A DNA stretch of 64,000 bases from Candidatus Nitronereus thalassa (lineage in GTDB: Bacteria; Nitrospirota; Nitrospiria; Nitrospirales; UBA8639). Below, piece after piece: positions 45,223-53,846 of this stretch (positions are counted from its first letter, which is position 1; the number at the start of each line of letters is the position of its first letter). The position numbers and the translations under genes were made by a program. The stretch is from NCBI RefSeq assembly GCF_032191465.1, contig NZ_JAQOUE010000001.1, forward strand, positions 2,626,001 to 2,690,000, in the 5' to 3' direction. The notes beneath the pieces are model-generated. The model saw only the letters and a list, made by a program, of their open reading frames with translations, was not told where the DNA came from and made no database searches.

Positions 45223-48200
45223 ATGTCAATCCGCACCTTAGAAATCGAAACCTTCCAATCCGTGGTAGAAGCTTTAGGCGATTCGACCGCTAAGCCCTTT
45301 CTAGTTGGGCCTCATGGCGAAAGTTTAGCATTCACCATCAGTTTGTTGGCCAACAATTTATCTGGGCCAGGCTCCTCGGCTATGCCCCTGAAGAATTCCC
45401 TTCCGTTATCCTGGATTATTCTAACGCCGACTCAGGAAGAAGCCGCGCAGCTGTATCAGGATCTGCGTTTCTTTTATACCTTGTTTGGCCGCGCCGCCGA
45501 GACGCTAGCTTTTTTCCCGAATCGGGGGACCATGCCCTATGAAGACACTGCGCCTTCGGAGGATTTGGTGGCCCAACGAATGCGAACCCTCTTCCGGCTT
45601 CAGGAGCAGAAGCCGACGCTGGTCATCACTACACCGGAAGCTGTGCTGCAACGCCTCGTGCCTCATTCAATCTTTCAACAATCGTGCCTGACGTTAAAGG
45701 TTGGCAGTGTGATCGATCGAGAGCCATTCATCACGCAGCTTCTCAGGCTTGGCTATCGTCGGGTTTCGGTGGTGGAAATTCCCGGTGAATTTAGCGTGCG
45801 TGGGGGGATCGTCGATATTTTTTCCACGGCAGAAAGCGAGCCCTATCGTATCGAGTTTCTCGGCGATTCCGTGGAATCCACACGACGCTTCGACCCGGTT
45901 TCGCAAGAATCAACGGAGACAGTCTCTCTCGTCCAAATATTGCCGGCACGAGAATATCTCGTTCCTCCCGATCGAATGGAGGCGGAGCTTCCGATTTGGA
46001 CGCCTGATGCCGAATGGCGATCCCCGGAGCTTTATCCATCGATGGACACATTGCGGGACTATTTTTCAGAAGCTCCCATGATGTTCCTGGATCGTCCATT
46101 GAACCTGGCGCATGAAGCGCAAACTCTGTGGGAAGGGTTGTTGGAAGCATGGGAACAACAGGAGCAATCATCTACCGGTCCGCCTTATCCTGAACCGGAT
46201 GCGCACTTTTTGATTTGGGAGGAGTTTCTAGGGTTGATGGCCTCGAGTCCGATGATAGCCACCGATGTGGTCCCACCGGTGGAGGGAGAATGGAGCCCGG
46301 TGATTTCCGTCTCGTTTCAATCGCCAAAAAGCGTGGGACTGGGTTTGCGTGGCACCTCATTTACCGAGACCTTAAAAATTCTCGAACGTCTGCGCCTGCA
46401 AGGTCCGGTGACGGTGGTGGTTCGTTCGGCAGGCCAGGTTGGTCGACTGCTGGCGTTATTCGCAGAGCATCAGGCACCAGCAATGGAAGGCAAACCGCCC
46501 TTGAAATCAATTACGACAGAGCGCGAACCATTTTACATTCAGCAAGGATATCTTTCTTCAGGATTTTTGGTTCAAGATACGCCCTTTGCCATTGTGACCG
46601 AAGACGACTTGTTCGCCAAAGTCTCGCGGCATCGGCCACAACCCAAAAGTAAAACCGCGGCCTTTCTCTCTTCACTCGAAGACCTCAATGCCGGCGATTA
46701 CGTCGTGCATGTGCAACATGGCATCAGCCGGTACAACGGCCTTCGCCATTTGTCGGTGCAGGGCTTCGAAAGCGACTATTTGATTTTGGAATTCGCGGGC
46801 AAGGATACCTTGTATGTGCCGCTCGATCGCATCAACCAAGTACAGAAATATCGAGGTGGCGAGCACACCGCGCCGAAGCTCGACCGGCTGGGCGGGACGA
46901 GTTGGGCCAAAACCAAAGCGCGTGTGAAAAAAGGCATCGAGGACATGACCAACGAATTGGTCGAATTGTATGCCAGTCGTGAAGTCACCACGCGGAGGAT
47001 CTATTCGGAAGACTCGACCTTGGCTCATGAGTTTGAGGCAGCGTTCGATTATGAAGAAACGCCTGATCAAATCAAGGCCATCGAAGATATTCAACGGGAT
47101 TTAGAATTGGCCAAACCCATGGATCGATTGGTCTGCGGGGACGTGGGATATGGGAAAACCGAGGTGGCCATGCGCGCCGCATTCAAAGCCGTCCAAGATA
47201 ATCGGCAAGTCGCGGTGTTGGTGCCTACCACGCTTCTCGCACAACAACATTATGAAACCTTTTGCCGCCGATTCGCACCCTTCCCGGTTCGCGTGGGTAT
47301 TCTCTCGCGGTTTCAAAGCCCCAAGGAAGTGAAAGCGTTGTTGCCGGATTTGGCGTCGGGCGTAGTCGACATTGTGATTGGCACGCACCGCGTGTTGCAA
47401 AAAAACGTGCAGTTTAAAAACTTGGGCCTGGTCATCATCGACGAAGAACAATGGTTTGGGGTGCGACACAAGGAGCGGATGAAGCAGCTACGCACGCAAG
47501 TGGATGTTCTCACGCTGACGGCGACGCCTATCCCGCGAACGCTGCAAATGGCGTTTTCCGGTGTGCGCGATTTATCGGTGATTGAAACTCCCCCTTCCGG
47601 CCGTCTGGCGATTCGCACTCATGTCCTCCGGTTCAATCCGACCGTGATTCGTGAGGCCATTCGTCGGGAACTGGCCCGCGCCGGACAAATCTTTTTTGTG
47701 CACAATCGCGTGCAAAGCATGGAACGGATTGCTACGTGGCTTCAGGACCTGGTGCCCGAGGCGCGCATTCTCATGGCCCATGGCCAAATGAATGAACATG
47801 TGCTGGAAGGCGTCATGTTAAAATTCTTCCATGGGGAAGCGGATATCCTCGTCGCCTCGGCCATTATTCAATCCGGGCTAGACGTGCCGCGAGCCAATAC
47901 GATTCTGGTGGATCGTGCCGATACGTTTGGATTGGCACAGTTGTACCAATTACGGGGTCGCGTGGGGCGAGCGGGCGATCAGGCCTATGCCTATTTCTTT
48001 TTCCCAAATGAGGAAGTCCTGACTACGGATGCGCAGAAACGACTTATGGCCATCCAGGAATTTGCTGAGCTGGGATCAGGGTTTCGCATTGCCGCGGCCG
48101 ATTTGGAAATTCGCGGGGCCGGCAATTTACTCGGCAAGCAGCAATCTGGAAACATGGCCGCCGTAGGCCTTGACCTCTATATGCAGATGGTGGAGCAAGC

Positions 48201-48699
48201 CGTACAGAAAATGAAAGGGCAAGAGGTTGAAGAAGAACTCGATCCGACCTTGCACTTGAATGTCTCGGCCTTCATTCCAGATGATTACGTTGAAGATGCC
48301 CATCAACGTCTTTCTCTCTATAAACGATTATCAGCCAGCCAAAAAATTGGCGACCTCGCGCTTTTACACGAAGAAACGCAGGATCGATATGGCCCATTAC
48401 CGGATGCAGTCGAACGGTTGTTTGAAGTCATGCAGATTCGGCTCTTTGCTAAAAAACTGCGACTGGAATCGTTGGAAGTGAACAAAGGAAAAATTACGCT
48501 GACCCTCGACGCCAAGGCCACCATTCCGCAAGAAAGCCTTGATTGGCTCATGCAATATACGGAAGACACCATTCAGTTTCTTTCTCCCCAATCGCTCGCC
48601 ATTCAGACCGGCCATGAAGAATGGGGTGGGCAGGTGGAGGAGTTAAATAGGATTCTTCAAGGTCTTCTCAATGCACCACAGGAATCGGTGCAAGTTTAA
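45223..48699 (+). CDS. mfd: Transcription-repair coupling factor Mfd
   Basis: About 1158 residues from the ATG at 45223; a TTG 15 bases upstream is also open. The UvrB-homology module, the RNA-polymerase-interaction module (DYVVHVQHGISRYNGL, LEFAGKDTLYVPLDRI) and the RecG-type translocase follow in order. Walker A is GDVGYGKTEVAMRA, motif II is IIDEEQWFGV, motif III is LTATPIPRTLQM, and the TRG region reads QLRGRVGRAGDQAYAYF. Mfd removes RNA polymerase stalled at lesions and recruits UvrA. Confidence 0.96.
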   Translation: MSIRTLEIETFQSVVEALGDSTAKPFLVGPHGESLAFTISLLANNLSGPGSSAMPLKNSLPLSWIILTPTQEEAAQLYQDLRFFYTLFGRAAETLAFFPNRGTMPYEDTAPSEDLVAQRMRTLFRLQEQKPTLVITTPEAVLQRLVPHSIFQQSCLTLKVGSVIDREPFITQLLRLGYRRVSVVEIPGEFSVRGGIVDIFSTAESEPYRIEFLGDSVESTRRFDPVSQESTETVSLVQILPAREYLVPPDRMEAELPIWTPDAEWRSPELYPSMDTLRDYFSEAPMMFLDRPLNLAHEAQTLWEGLLEAWEQQEQSSTGPPYPEPDAHFLIWEEFLGLMASSPMIATDVVPPVEGEWSPVISVSFQSPKSVGLGLRGTSFTETLKILERLRLQGPVTVVVRSAGQVGRLLALFAEHQAPAMEGKPPLKSITTEREPFYIQQGYLSSGFLVQDTPFAIVTEDDLFAKVSRHRPQPKSKTAAFLSSLEDLNAGDYVVHVQHGISRYNGLRHLSVQGFESDYLILEFAGKDTLYVPLDRINQVQKYRGGEHTAPKLDRLGGTSWAKTKARVKKGIEDMTNELVELYASREVTTRRIYSEDSTLAHEFEAAFDYEETPDQIKAIEDIQRDLELAKPMDRLVCGDVGYGKTEVAMRAAFKAVQDNRQVAVLVPTTLLAQQHYETFCRRFAPFPVRVGILSRFQSPKEVKALLPDLASGVVDIVIGTHRVLQKNVQFKNLGLVIIDEEQWFGVRHKERMKQLRTQVDVLTLTATPIPRTLQMAFSGVRDLSVIETPPSGRLAIRTHVLRFNPTVIREAIRRELARAGQIFFVHNRVQSMERIATWLQDLVPEARILMAHGQMNEHVLEGVMLKFFHGEADILVASAIIQSGLDVPRANTILVDRADTFGLAQLYQLRGRVGRAGDQAYAYFFFPNEEVLTTDAQKRLMAIQEFAELGSGFRIAAADLEIRGAGNLLGKQQSGNMAAVGLDLYMQMVEQAVQKMKGQEVEEELDPTLHLNVSAFIPDDYVEDAHQRLSLYKRLSASQKIGDLALLHEETQDRYGPLPDAVERLFEVMQIRLFAKKLRLESLEVNKGKITLTLDAKATIPQESLDWLMQYTEDTIQFLSPQSLAIQTGHEEWGGQVEELNRILQGLLNAPQESVQV

Positions 48700-48712
48700 T
48701 GGGGATTGTACA

Positions 48713-49654
48713 TTGAGAAAAGCCGTCGTCTCTTTTTTAGGATATTTCTTGGGAGTGCTCTGGTTGTTGGTGTGGCCGGCGGGTGTTGTGCTGGCCCAAC
48801 CCATCAACGACGGCATTGCTGCTATCGTGAATAACGAAGTTATCACGCTTTCCGAACTCGAAACAGAATTGCGAGATGAAACGATTCGGCTCCGGGCACG
48901 GTATAATGGCAAGGAACTCGAGCAACGGTTGATGCATAAGGAGTTCGATGTCCTCAACCGGATTATTGAGCGCAAGTTACAGCTGCAAGAAGCCAAAGCC
49001 AAAGGAATTCGTGTTACAGAGGAGGAGCTCGACCAAGCCATCGAGGAGTTACGGCAAAGCCAGCCGGTGGTGGCGGACTCGACTCCCAGGTCGCGTCTTC
49101 GTGAAGAATTGGTCCTGCGTCGGATGCTGGACTTTGAAGTACGGCGACGGCTCATGGTGTCTCCAGAAGAAGTCCGCAGTTATTACACCAAGTCGCAAGC
49201 AGAATTCACGGCTCCCGCAGAATATCATCTCCGGCAAATCTTACTGAAACCTGGTTTAGGAGAATCGAGTGCAGATGTGTTGGAGCGTGCGCAATCGCTC
49301 GTACAGCAACTCAAAGAGGGAGCTGTGTTCTCAGACTTGGCGAAGAATCATTCCGAAGGAACAGAAAGTATTCTTGGTGGGGATTTAGGGTTCATGCGAA
49401 AAGAAGAATTATTAGGCCCCTTAGCGCGGGCAGTGGGGGATATGGTTGCCGGCGAGGTGAGCGCGCCCGTGGAAACCGAATTGGGTGTGCATATTCTTAT
49501 GCTGGAAGAAACGAAACCAGGCGAACCTCTCCCCTTTGAAGACGTGAAGGAGGCGATTAAAAATAATTTGTTTCAACGAAAGACTCGCGACGTTCGACAA
49601 GAATGGTTGTCGAACTTAAAGGACAAAGCGTACATTGAAATTCGTTTTAAGTAG
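48713..49654 (+). CDS. Periplasmic peptidyl-prolyl isomerase, SurA-like
   Basis: About 313 residues from a TTG at 48713, chosen because it gives a clean signal peptide (VVSFLGYFLGVLWLLVWPAG, cleavage near VLA-QP); an upstream ATG at 48671 lies inside mfd. The N-terminal SurA chaperone helices (GIAAIVNNEVITLSELE, NRIIERKLQLQEA) are followed by one parvulin domain (YHLRQILLK, FSDLAKNHSEG, GGDLGFMRKEE, ELGVHILMLEE). E. coli SurA has two parvulin domains; this has one. It should help fold outer-membrane proteins. Confidence 0.88.
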   Translation: MRKAVVSFLGYFLGVLWLLVWPAGVVLAQPINDGIAAIVNNEVITLSELETELRDETIRLRARYNGKELEQRLMHKEFDVLNRIIERKLQLQEAKAKGIRVTEEELDQAIEELRQSQPVVADSTPRSRLREELVLRRMLDFEVRRRLMVSPEEVRSYYTKSQAEFTAPAEYHLRQILLKPGLGESSADVLERAQSLVQQLKEGAVFSDLAKNHSEGTESILGGDLGFMRKEELLGPLARAVGDMVAGEVSAPVETELGVHILMLEETKPGEPLPFEDVKEAIKNNLFQRKTRDVRQEWLSNLKDKAYIEIRFK

Positions 49655-49722
49655 GGATTAAACGGCCCGTTTATCATCCTTTTAAATACAGTTCCATAAA
49701 CTCGAGATTCGAAAAAAATTCC

Positions 49723-49760
49723 AAAATGACAAATTCGAATTTTTAAATTTGGTCATTTTT
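49723..49760. terminator. Bidirectional terminator between surA-like gene and engB
   Basis: AAAATGAC (49723-49730) pairs with GTCATTTT (49752-49759) and inner AAATT/AATTT extends the stem. A T-run follows on the plus strand, and an A-rich stretch lies on the other side. It sits between two convergent genes. Confidence 0.55.
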
Positions 49761-49794
49761 AATTTGTTTGGGATTTTGATATTCGAGTGTCGGT

Positions 49795-50403
49795 TTACTC
49801 TGCGGTTTCCCGTCGCTCGCGGATTGCCTTCCAGAGTTCTAGCCGGCCTTCATTCGTTTTCGCAGAATACAAAATCACATCATCAGGATTTGGGAGTTGA
49901 AGCGACTGGCATAGTTTTGTCAGGCAAGGATTTCGCTGGCTGCGGTTAAGCTTGTCGACTTTGGTGGTGACCACGATGGGCGGATGACCGATATGACATA
50001 ACCATTCGTATGTGGTCACATCATGGGCTTCTACTCCGCGAGAATCCACCAACTGGACCACCGCAAATAATTGTTCGCGCTCGGACAAATAGCGTTCGAT
50101 CATCGGTCCCCATTGCTGCCTCACGGATTTTGAGACTTTTGCATATCCATAGCCAGGCAAATCCACAAAAAACATGTCCGGGATAATCTTGTCCGCCGTC
50201 TTGATCCGAAAAAAGTTGAGCGTTTGGGTCTTCCCCGGCGTGACGCTCACCTTGGAAAGTTTTTTCCGGTTCAATAACGAGTTAATCGTAGATGATTTGC
50301 CCACATTCGATCGACCCACAAACGCGACTTCAAGCAATCGTTCGCGGGGATACTGTTCGGGCTTCACGCAACTCAGCTCAAATTCTGCAGAGTGAATTTT
50401 CAT
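49795..50403 (-). CDS. engB: Ribosome-biogenesis GTPase EngB/YsxC
   Basis: 202 residues. G1 is GRSNVGKSS, G2 is TPGKTQTLNF, G3 is DLPGYG, G4 is TTKVDKL and a weak G5 follows. The family binds GTP and assists 50S assembly. It is convergent with the surA-like gene and stands alone. Confidence 0.95.
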   Translation of the reverse strand: MKIHSAEFELSCVKPEQYPRERLLEVAFVGRSNVGKSSTINSLLNRKKLSKVSVTPGKTQTLNFFRIKTADKIIPDMFFVDLPGYGYAKVSKSVRQQWGPMIERYLSEREQLFAVVQLVDSRGVEAHDVTTYEWLCHIGHPPIVVTTKVDKLNRSQRNPCLTKLCQSLQLPNPDDVILYSAKTNEGRLELWKAIRERRETAE

Positions 50404-50546
50404 GGGACTATGGTTTCTCCAACACTAGACTTAGGTTTAAGGAGCTTCCTGTGAAGGGAAGGCACTTTAGTGTGCCGGGCTGAGACTACCAGGGGAGGGA
50501 GCGATGACACAATGGCCACCCAAAATGCCAAAGGAAAGCCAGCTGT

Positions 50547-51344
50547 CTAATTGCCAAACAGCAATTGAGTGAAACTCTTCTTTTGTTGCACTCGTGGCTT
50601 CAGGATTTGAGCGCACAGCCAACAGTAGGCCGAAACAATTCCACCCTCAGTGATGGGATCGGTCACAATAGCTGGATCGCAAACCATATCGACCAGTCCG
50701 CCATCCGTGCGAACGAGTATCCACTGATACTTCTGTTGAGAATGTGGGTTTCGCAGCAGCGCGGTTTCCACTACATGGCCAGATATCTCCGCAGAGGACT
50801 CTGGAAGAAGAGAGACACCCTCCCCAGGTTTCCTGACTCCGGTGGGCGTAAACATTTCCGGATTAGGTTTGCCTTGCCCAACTTCCGACGCCTGGAAGGA
50901 CTCGAAGGAAGAAAACGCATCCACATTGTACGCAAAGGCGGAGAGACGAAGAGGACTGATGAAGGGAACCTCCAAGTGGGGATACCGTCCAATGTCCACG
51001 ATCTCACAGACCAACTCAAAGGTCCCAACTTGAGGATTGCTATGTTTGGGATTGACCCATCCTCGGATCGCGCCTTCCAGCATGGTATCCCCTTCACGGC
51101 GGAACTGGCGAGTGACACCCACATTCATCACGGACTTTTTTTGAAAAAACGGGGTGACGCCAATCAGGTTATAGTCTTCGTCCATCTGAAGCCATAACTC
51201 CGCGCCTTCTCCGCCTGCCCATCGAAGGTAGCGGCCCTTGGGGCAATTGAAGGTGATGGTTGCGTCAATGACCTCTACTGCTAAGGCTTCGATGTCCTCG
51301 ACCGTCTCGGCGGGGAATCCTATGCTGGTGAAGTGGCTGGGCAT
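50547..51344 (-). CDS. Conserved protein of unknown function
   Basis: 265 residues, no signal peptide. It starts MPSHFTSIGFPAETVEDIEA and contains RYLRWAGGEGAELWLQ, a middle beta-rich part and a late segment YQWILVRTDGGLVDMVCDP. No catalytic motif is recognised. Repeat copy 4 begins 15 bases upstream of its start, so its promoter region is largely the repeat. Function unknown. Confidence 0.65.
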   Translation of the reverse strand: MPSHFTSIGFPAETVEDIEALAVEVIDATITFNCPKGRYLRWAGGEGAELWLQMDEDYNLIGVTPFFQKKSVMNVGVTRQFRREGDTMLEGAIRGWVNPKHSNPQVGTFELVCEIVDIGRYPHLEVPFISPLRLSAFAYNVDAFSSFESFQASEVGQGKPNPEMFTPTGVRKPGEGVSLLPESSAEISGHVVETALLRNPHSQQKYQWILVRTDGGLVDMVCDPAIVTDPITEGGIVSAYCWLCAQILKPRVQQKKSFTQLLFGN

Positions 51345-51358
51345 AACTTAATTTTTTT

Positions 51359-51555
51359 GCGGGGTTTCGTCCCCGCGCGACGAGGTCCTTTTGTTTCGGT
51401 AAAAGGACCCAAAACCATTTCCGCCAGTGCGGGTCTCTGCGGGTGCCTGGCCCAGAACCTCGAATCAAGATGGCTCAGAAACTCGCTACGCTCAGACAGT
51501 CTTCGCCCAAGAGTAGGATTCGAGGCCCTGGTCCAGCCGCGCCCAACGCGAGTGA
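51359..51555 (-). repeat. Dispersed structured repeat, copy 4
   Basis: Minus-orientation copy. In element orientation the end hairpin is GCGGGG-ACGAAA-CCCCGC (51359-51376), the second hairpin is GGTCCTTTTA-CCGAAA-CAAAAGGACC (one A-C mismatch at the loop, 51384-51409), and the long-range stem is CCTCGAATC / GATTCGAGG (51458-51466, 51517-51525), extendable to 15 bp with two G-U pairs. It lacks the optional inner hairpin, like copy 1. Confidence 0.8.
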
Positions 51556-51733
51556 GAGGAACTTTTAATATTCTTCATTCCTTAAAACTCTCAAAATTAC
51601 CTTTGACCCAAAAACCCTTCCTCTTTCCTCATTATTATAGCCTCCTGTACAATTTAATCTACTGTAGGGTCCCATCCATTCCCCATGGGGGTAAATTTTA
51701 GTTTCTTTTCAAAACCCTCAATGATGGAAACAA

Positions 51734-53134
51734 ATGGCTAAATCACTGACGACTGATGAAATTCAGACCATCCTCGAAAGTGGCAAGTTTAATAATCTAA
51801 TCGGGGCAACTGAAGATGAATTGCTAGAGTGCAAGAAGTCCCCTTATCAACTCGATCAAGAAGACCAAAAATTGGAACTAGCAAAAGATGTTTCCGCGCT
51901 AGCCAATGTGCGAGGAGGGTATATTATTATTGGCGCACGCACAGAGAAAACCCTCGCACAATTGATTGCAGATGAAGTTACAGAAGTGCACCCCTTCCCT
52001 CAGAATCTTGTTGATATAGAACGTTACTTCAACGTGCTAAAAAGCTTTGTTTACCCAAGGCTTGAAGATATTAAAATAAAATGGTTTGTCTCTGCCCAGA
52101 ATCCAGGTAAAGGAATTGTTTCGATTTATATACCAAAGCAACCACAAGTTCTCTGGCCTTTCCTGATCACTAAGAATATAGAAGAAATCGGTAAAAATAG
52201 GCGGATTGTATTTGGGTATGCCGAGCGACGAAGGGCAAACGCGGAGCCCAAGTCTGTAGAAGAACTACACACAATGATTAGAGATGGTTCGCTTTTCGGG
52301 CCCATAAATCAAAAATTAGATATTCTTCAAGAAAATGTCGAAATGATGAGCACGGGCATCACAGTCCCACTGTCGAAAACGCAGCCACATCATTTTCTTG
52401 AAGGTCGCGTTGGGCTAGTGTTGAGCGAACTCGAATTGCCAACGACTAACCCATTCTATGTATTAGGAGTAGTACCTCACAAATCACTAGATATTCCAGA
52501 TCTATTTAAAGGTGCTGAAACTAATGTGGTAAAACTACTACATGACCCGCCTTCTCTCAGGTCACGGGGCTTTGATCTTTCTTGTTATGAAACGGATAGA
52601 ATTATTGCAGGAGAACGTCGTCGGGTAATGATAAAGAAGTATAAGTCTCTTAATTTGTGGCGAGACGGAATGCTTATTTTTGCTTCGGAAGGAGATAATT
52701 TTCTCTGTTGGGGTAGCAAACCAGGTCGTCTACGTATCAACCCATTGGCTCTTGTAGAATCCTTATACCTTTTTAGTAAATTAGCCAACTTGGTTTATAA
52801 GGAAGGAAAGCTGCCTCCACAGGTGGTGGTCTTTCATTTAGAAATACGAAATATGACCATCAATGAATTTCCAGTTGGCCTGGTTCCTGGCCCCTTGGGA
52901 TCCTTTAAATCGATATTTGGAGCAGACATACATGATGCGCCAGAATCCTCTAAGAAAATTAACCTTGAATGGAATGAAGAGATAACCCCTGGAGTTGTCG
53001 CTTACCGGTTGGCTAGAGAACTCTATGTGTGGTTTGGGATCTCTGAGGATCATATCCCCTACACTGAGCTTTCTGGTACTGACAAGGTGATTAGTGAGAA
53101 CAAAATAATCGAAATGAACAGGAATCCAATCTGA
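51734..53134 (+). CDS. AlbA_2/Schlafen-type domain protein
   Basis: 466 residues, AT-rich. Residues about 20-170 fit an AlbA_2 domain: DELLECKKSPYQLDQEDQKL, then LAKDVSALANVRGGYIIIGA, which is the ExK plus ANxxGG-hhhG pattern, and VSIYIPKQ. The remaining about 290 residues have no recognised domain. AlbA_2 proteins include transcriptional regulators and Schlafen-type nucleases, some in phage defence. It has no partner gene on its strand and repeat copy 4 lies just upstream, so recent acquisition is plausible. Confidence 0.75.
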   Translation: MAKSLTTDEIQTILESGKFNNLIGATEDELLECKKSPYQLDQEDQKLELAKDVSALANVRGGYIIIGARTEKTLAQLIADEVTEVHPFPQNLVDIERYFNVLKSFVYPRLEDIKIKWFVSAQNPGKGIVSIYIPKQPQVLWPFLITKNIEEIGKNRRIVFGYAERRRANAEPKSVEELHTMIRDGSLFGPINQKLDILQENVEMMSTGITVPLSKTQPHHFLEGRVGLVLSELELPTTNPFYVLGVVPHKSLDIPDLFKGAETNVVKLLHDPPSLRSRGFDLSCYETDRIIAGERRRVMIKKYKSLNLWRDGMLIFASEGDNFLCWGSKPGRLRINPLALVESLYLFSKLANLVYKEGKLPPQVVVFHLEIRNMTINEFPVGLVPGPLGSFKSIFGADIHDAPESSKKINLEWNEEITPGVVAYRLARELYVWFGISEDHIPYTELSGTDKVISENKIIEMNRNPI

Positions 53135-53264
53135 AACACTCGCATAAGGCTATATTTTTTCCAAAAAGTAGGCCAATTCCAATAATTATTGTGTTGAAGA
53201 TGGAAGTTTTTGTGTTTTGGCCTGGTTCAAAAACAACTGTTTTTGAAAATTTCATTATATGGTC

Positions 53265-53686
53265 TCAAAACAACCACGGGCCCTCGTTCTTTTGAACGAG
53301 GGCCCGTGCGTATGGTGCGCTTATGACGCATGTTCCTTTTAAATTATTTAGTGACTCGCTGGCCAATGTGCGGGTTTTTCTTGGCTTGGTTGCCATTTTC
53401 GGACGGTTGGTTTCGCCCTATTCCTTTTTAGATTCAGGGTCCTCTCCAAGATGCCTGTGGTTCATTCGAAGAACCCATGTGCTGACGAGCACTGTCGTGG
53501 TTTCGTGAGGCCGCTGTATGGCAACGCTGGAAGCCCGCTTTGCGTGATCAACCTGTGGTTGGCCGCGGGCCTTACTGTTTTGGTGGGCTGAGGTCTTCCA
53601 TAGTGGACCCCTCTTGGCTATGCCGGGAATCTGTACTGCGCCATTCCCTAGCTTTTCCCGGCGCGTGATATTTCTACGTTCGCCTA
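53265..53686 (-). ncRNA. Candidate structured noncoding RNA, family not recognised
   Basis: A good sigma-70 promoter and a strong hairpin bound a roughly 420-nt minus-strand interval without a convincing gene. Inside, GCCGGGAA / TTCCCGGC, GTGCT-CGTC-AGCAC and GGTTC-TTCGAAT-GAACC form stems. I looked for tmRNA, RNase P RNA, SRP RNA and 6S RNA hallmarks and found none. The alternative is a plus-strand 46-codon frame at 53451-53591 (starts MPVVHSKNPC), which lacks a ribosome site. Confidence 0.4.
53275..53308 (-). terminator. 15-bp perfect hairpin
   Basis: CACGGGCCCTCGTTC and GAACGAGGGCCCGTG pair perfectly around TTTT. On the minus strand a T-rich stretch (GGTTGTTTTGAG) follows, so it probably ends the candidate RNA. 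On the plus strand no T-run follows. A weaker AT-rich hairpin at 53226-53247 is nearer the AlbA_2 gene. Confidence 0.6.
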
Positions 53687-53692
53687 AGAAAA

Positions 53693-53722
53693 ATCCTATG
53701 CCTCTCGCTCGGAGGTTGTCAA
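53693..53722 (-). promoter_or_regulatory. Sigma-70 promoter for the candidate RNA
   Basis: On the minus strand TTGACA (53722-53717) is followed after 18 bases by TAGGAT (53698-53693). The -35 is consensus. The only downstream unit on this strand is the interval ending at the 15-bp hairpin. Confidence 0.55.
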
Positions 53723-53846
53723 TAGGTTTTTGAAAAGAAAAAATTTTCTCCGTCCCCCTCTTCTTCTAGCAGAGAGGGAGATCTTGAATTCTTGAAGAAA
53801 TTTCTTTTGCTTACTCGCCTTTCAGCAACATGGTATATTTTTCTTA

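Noticed and set aside
53265..53686. tmRNA or RNase P RNA
   Set aside because: No tRNA-like end with a T-arm and no P4-type GAGGAAAGTCC block on either strand.
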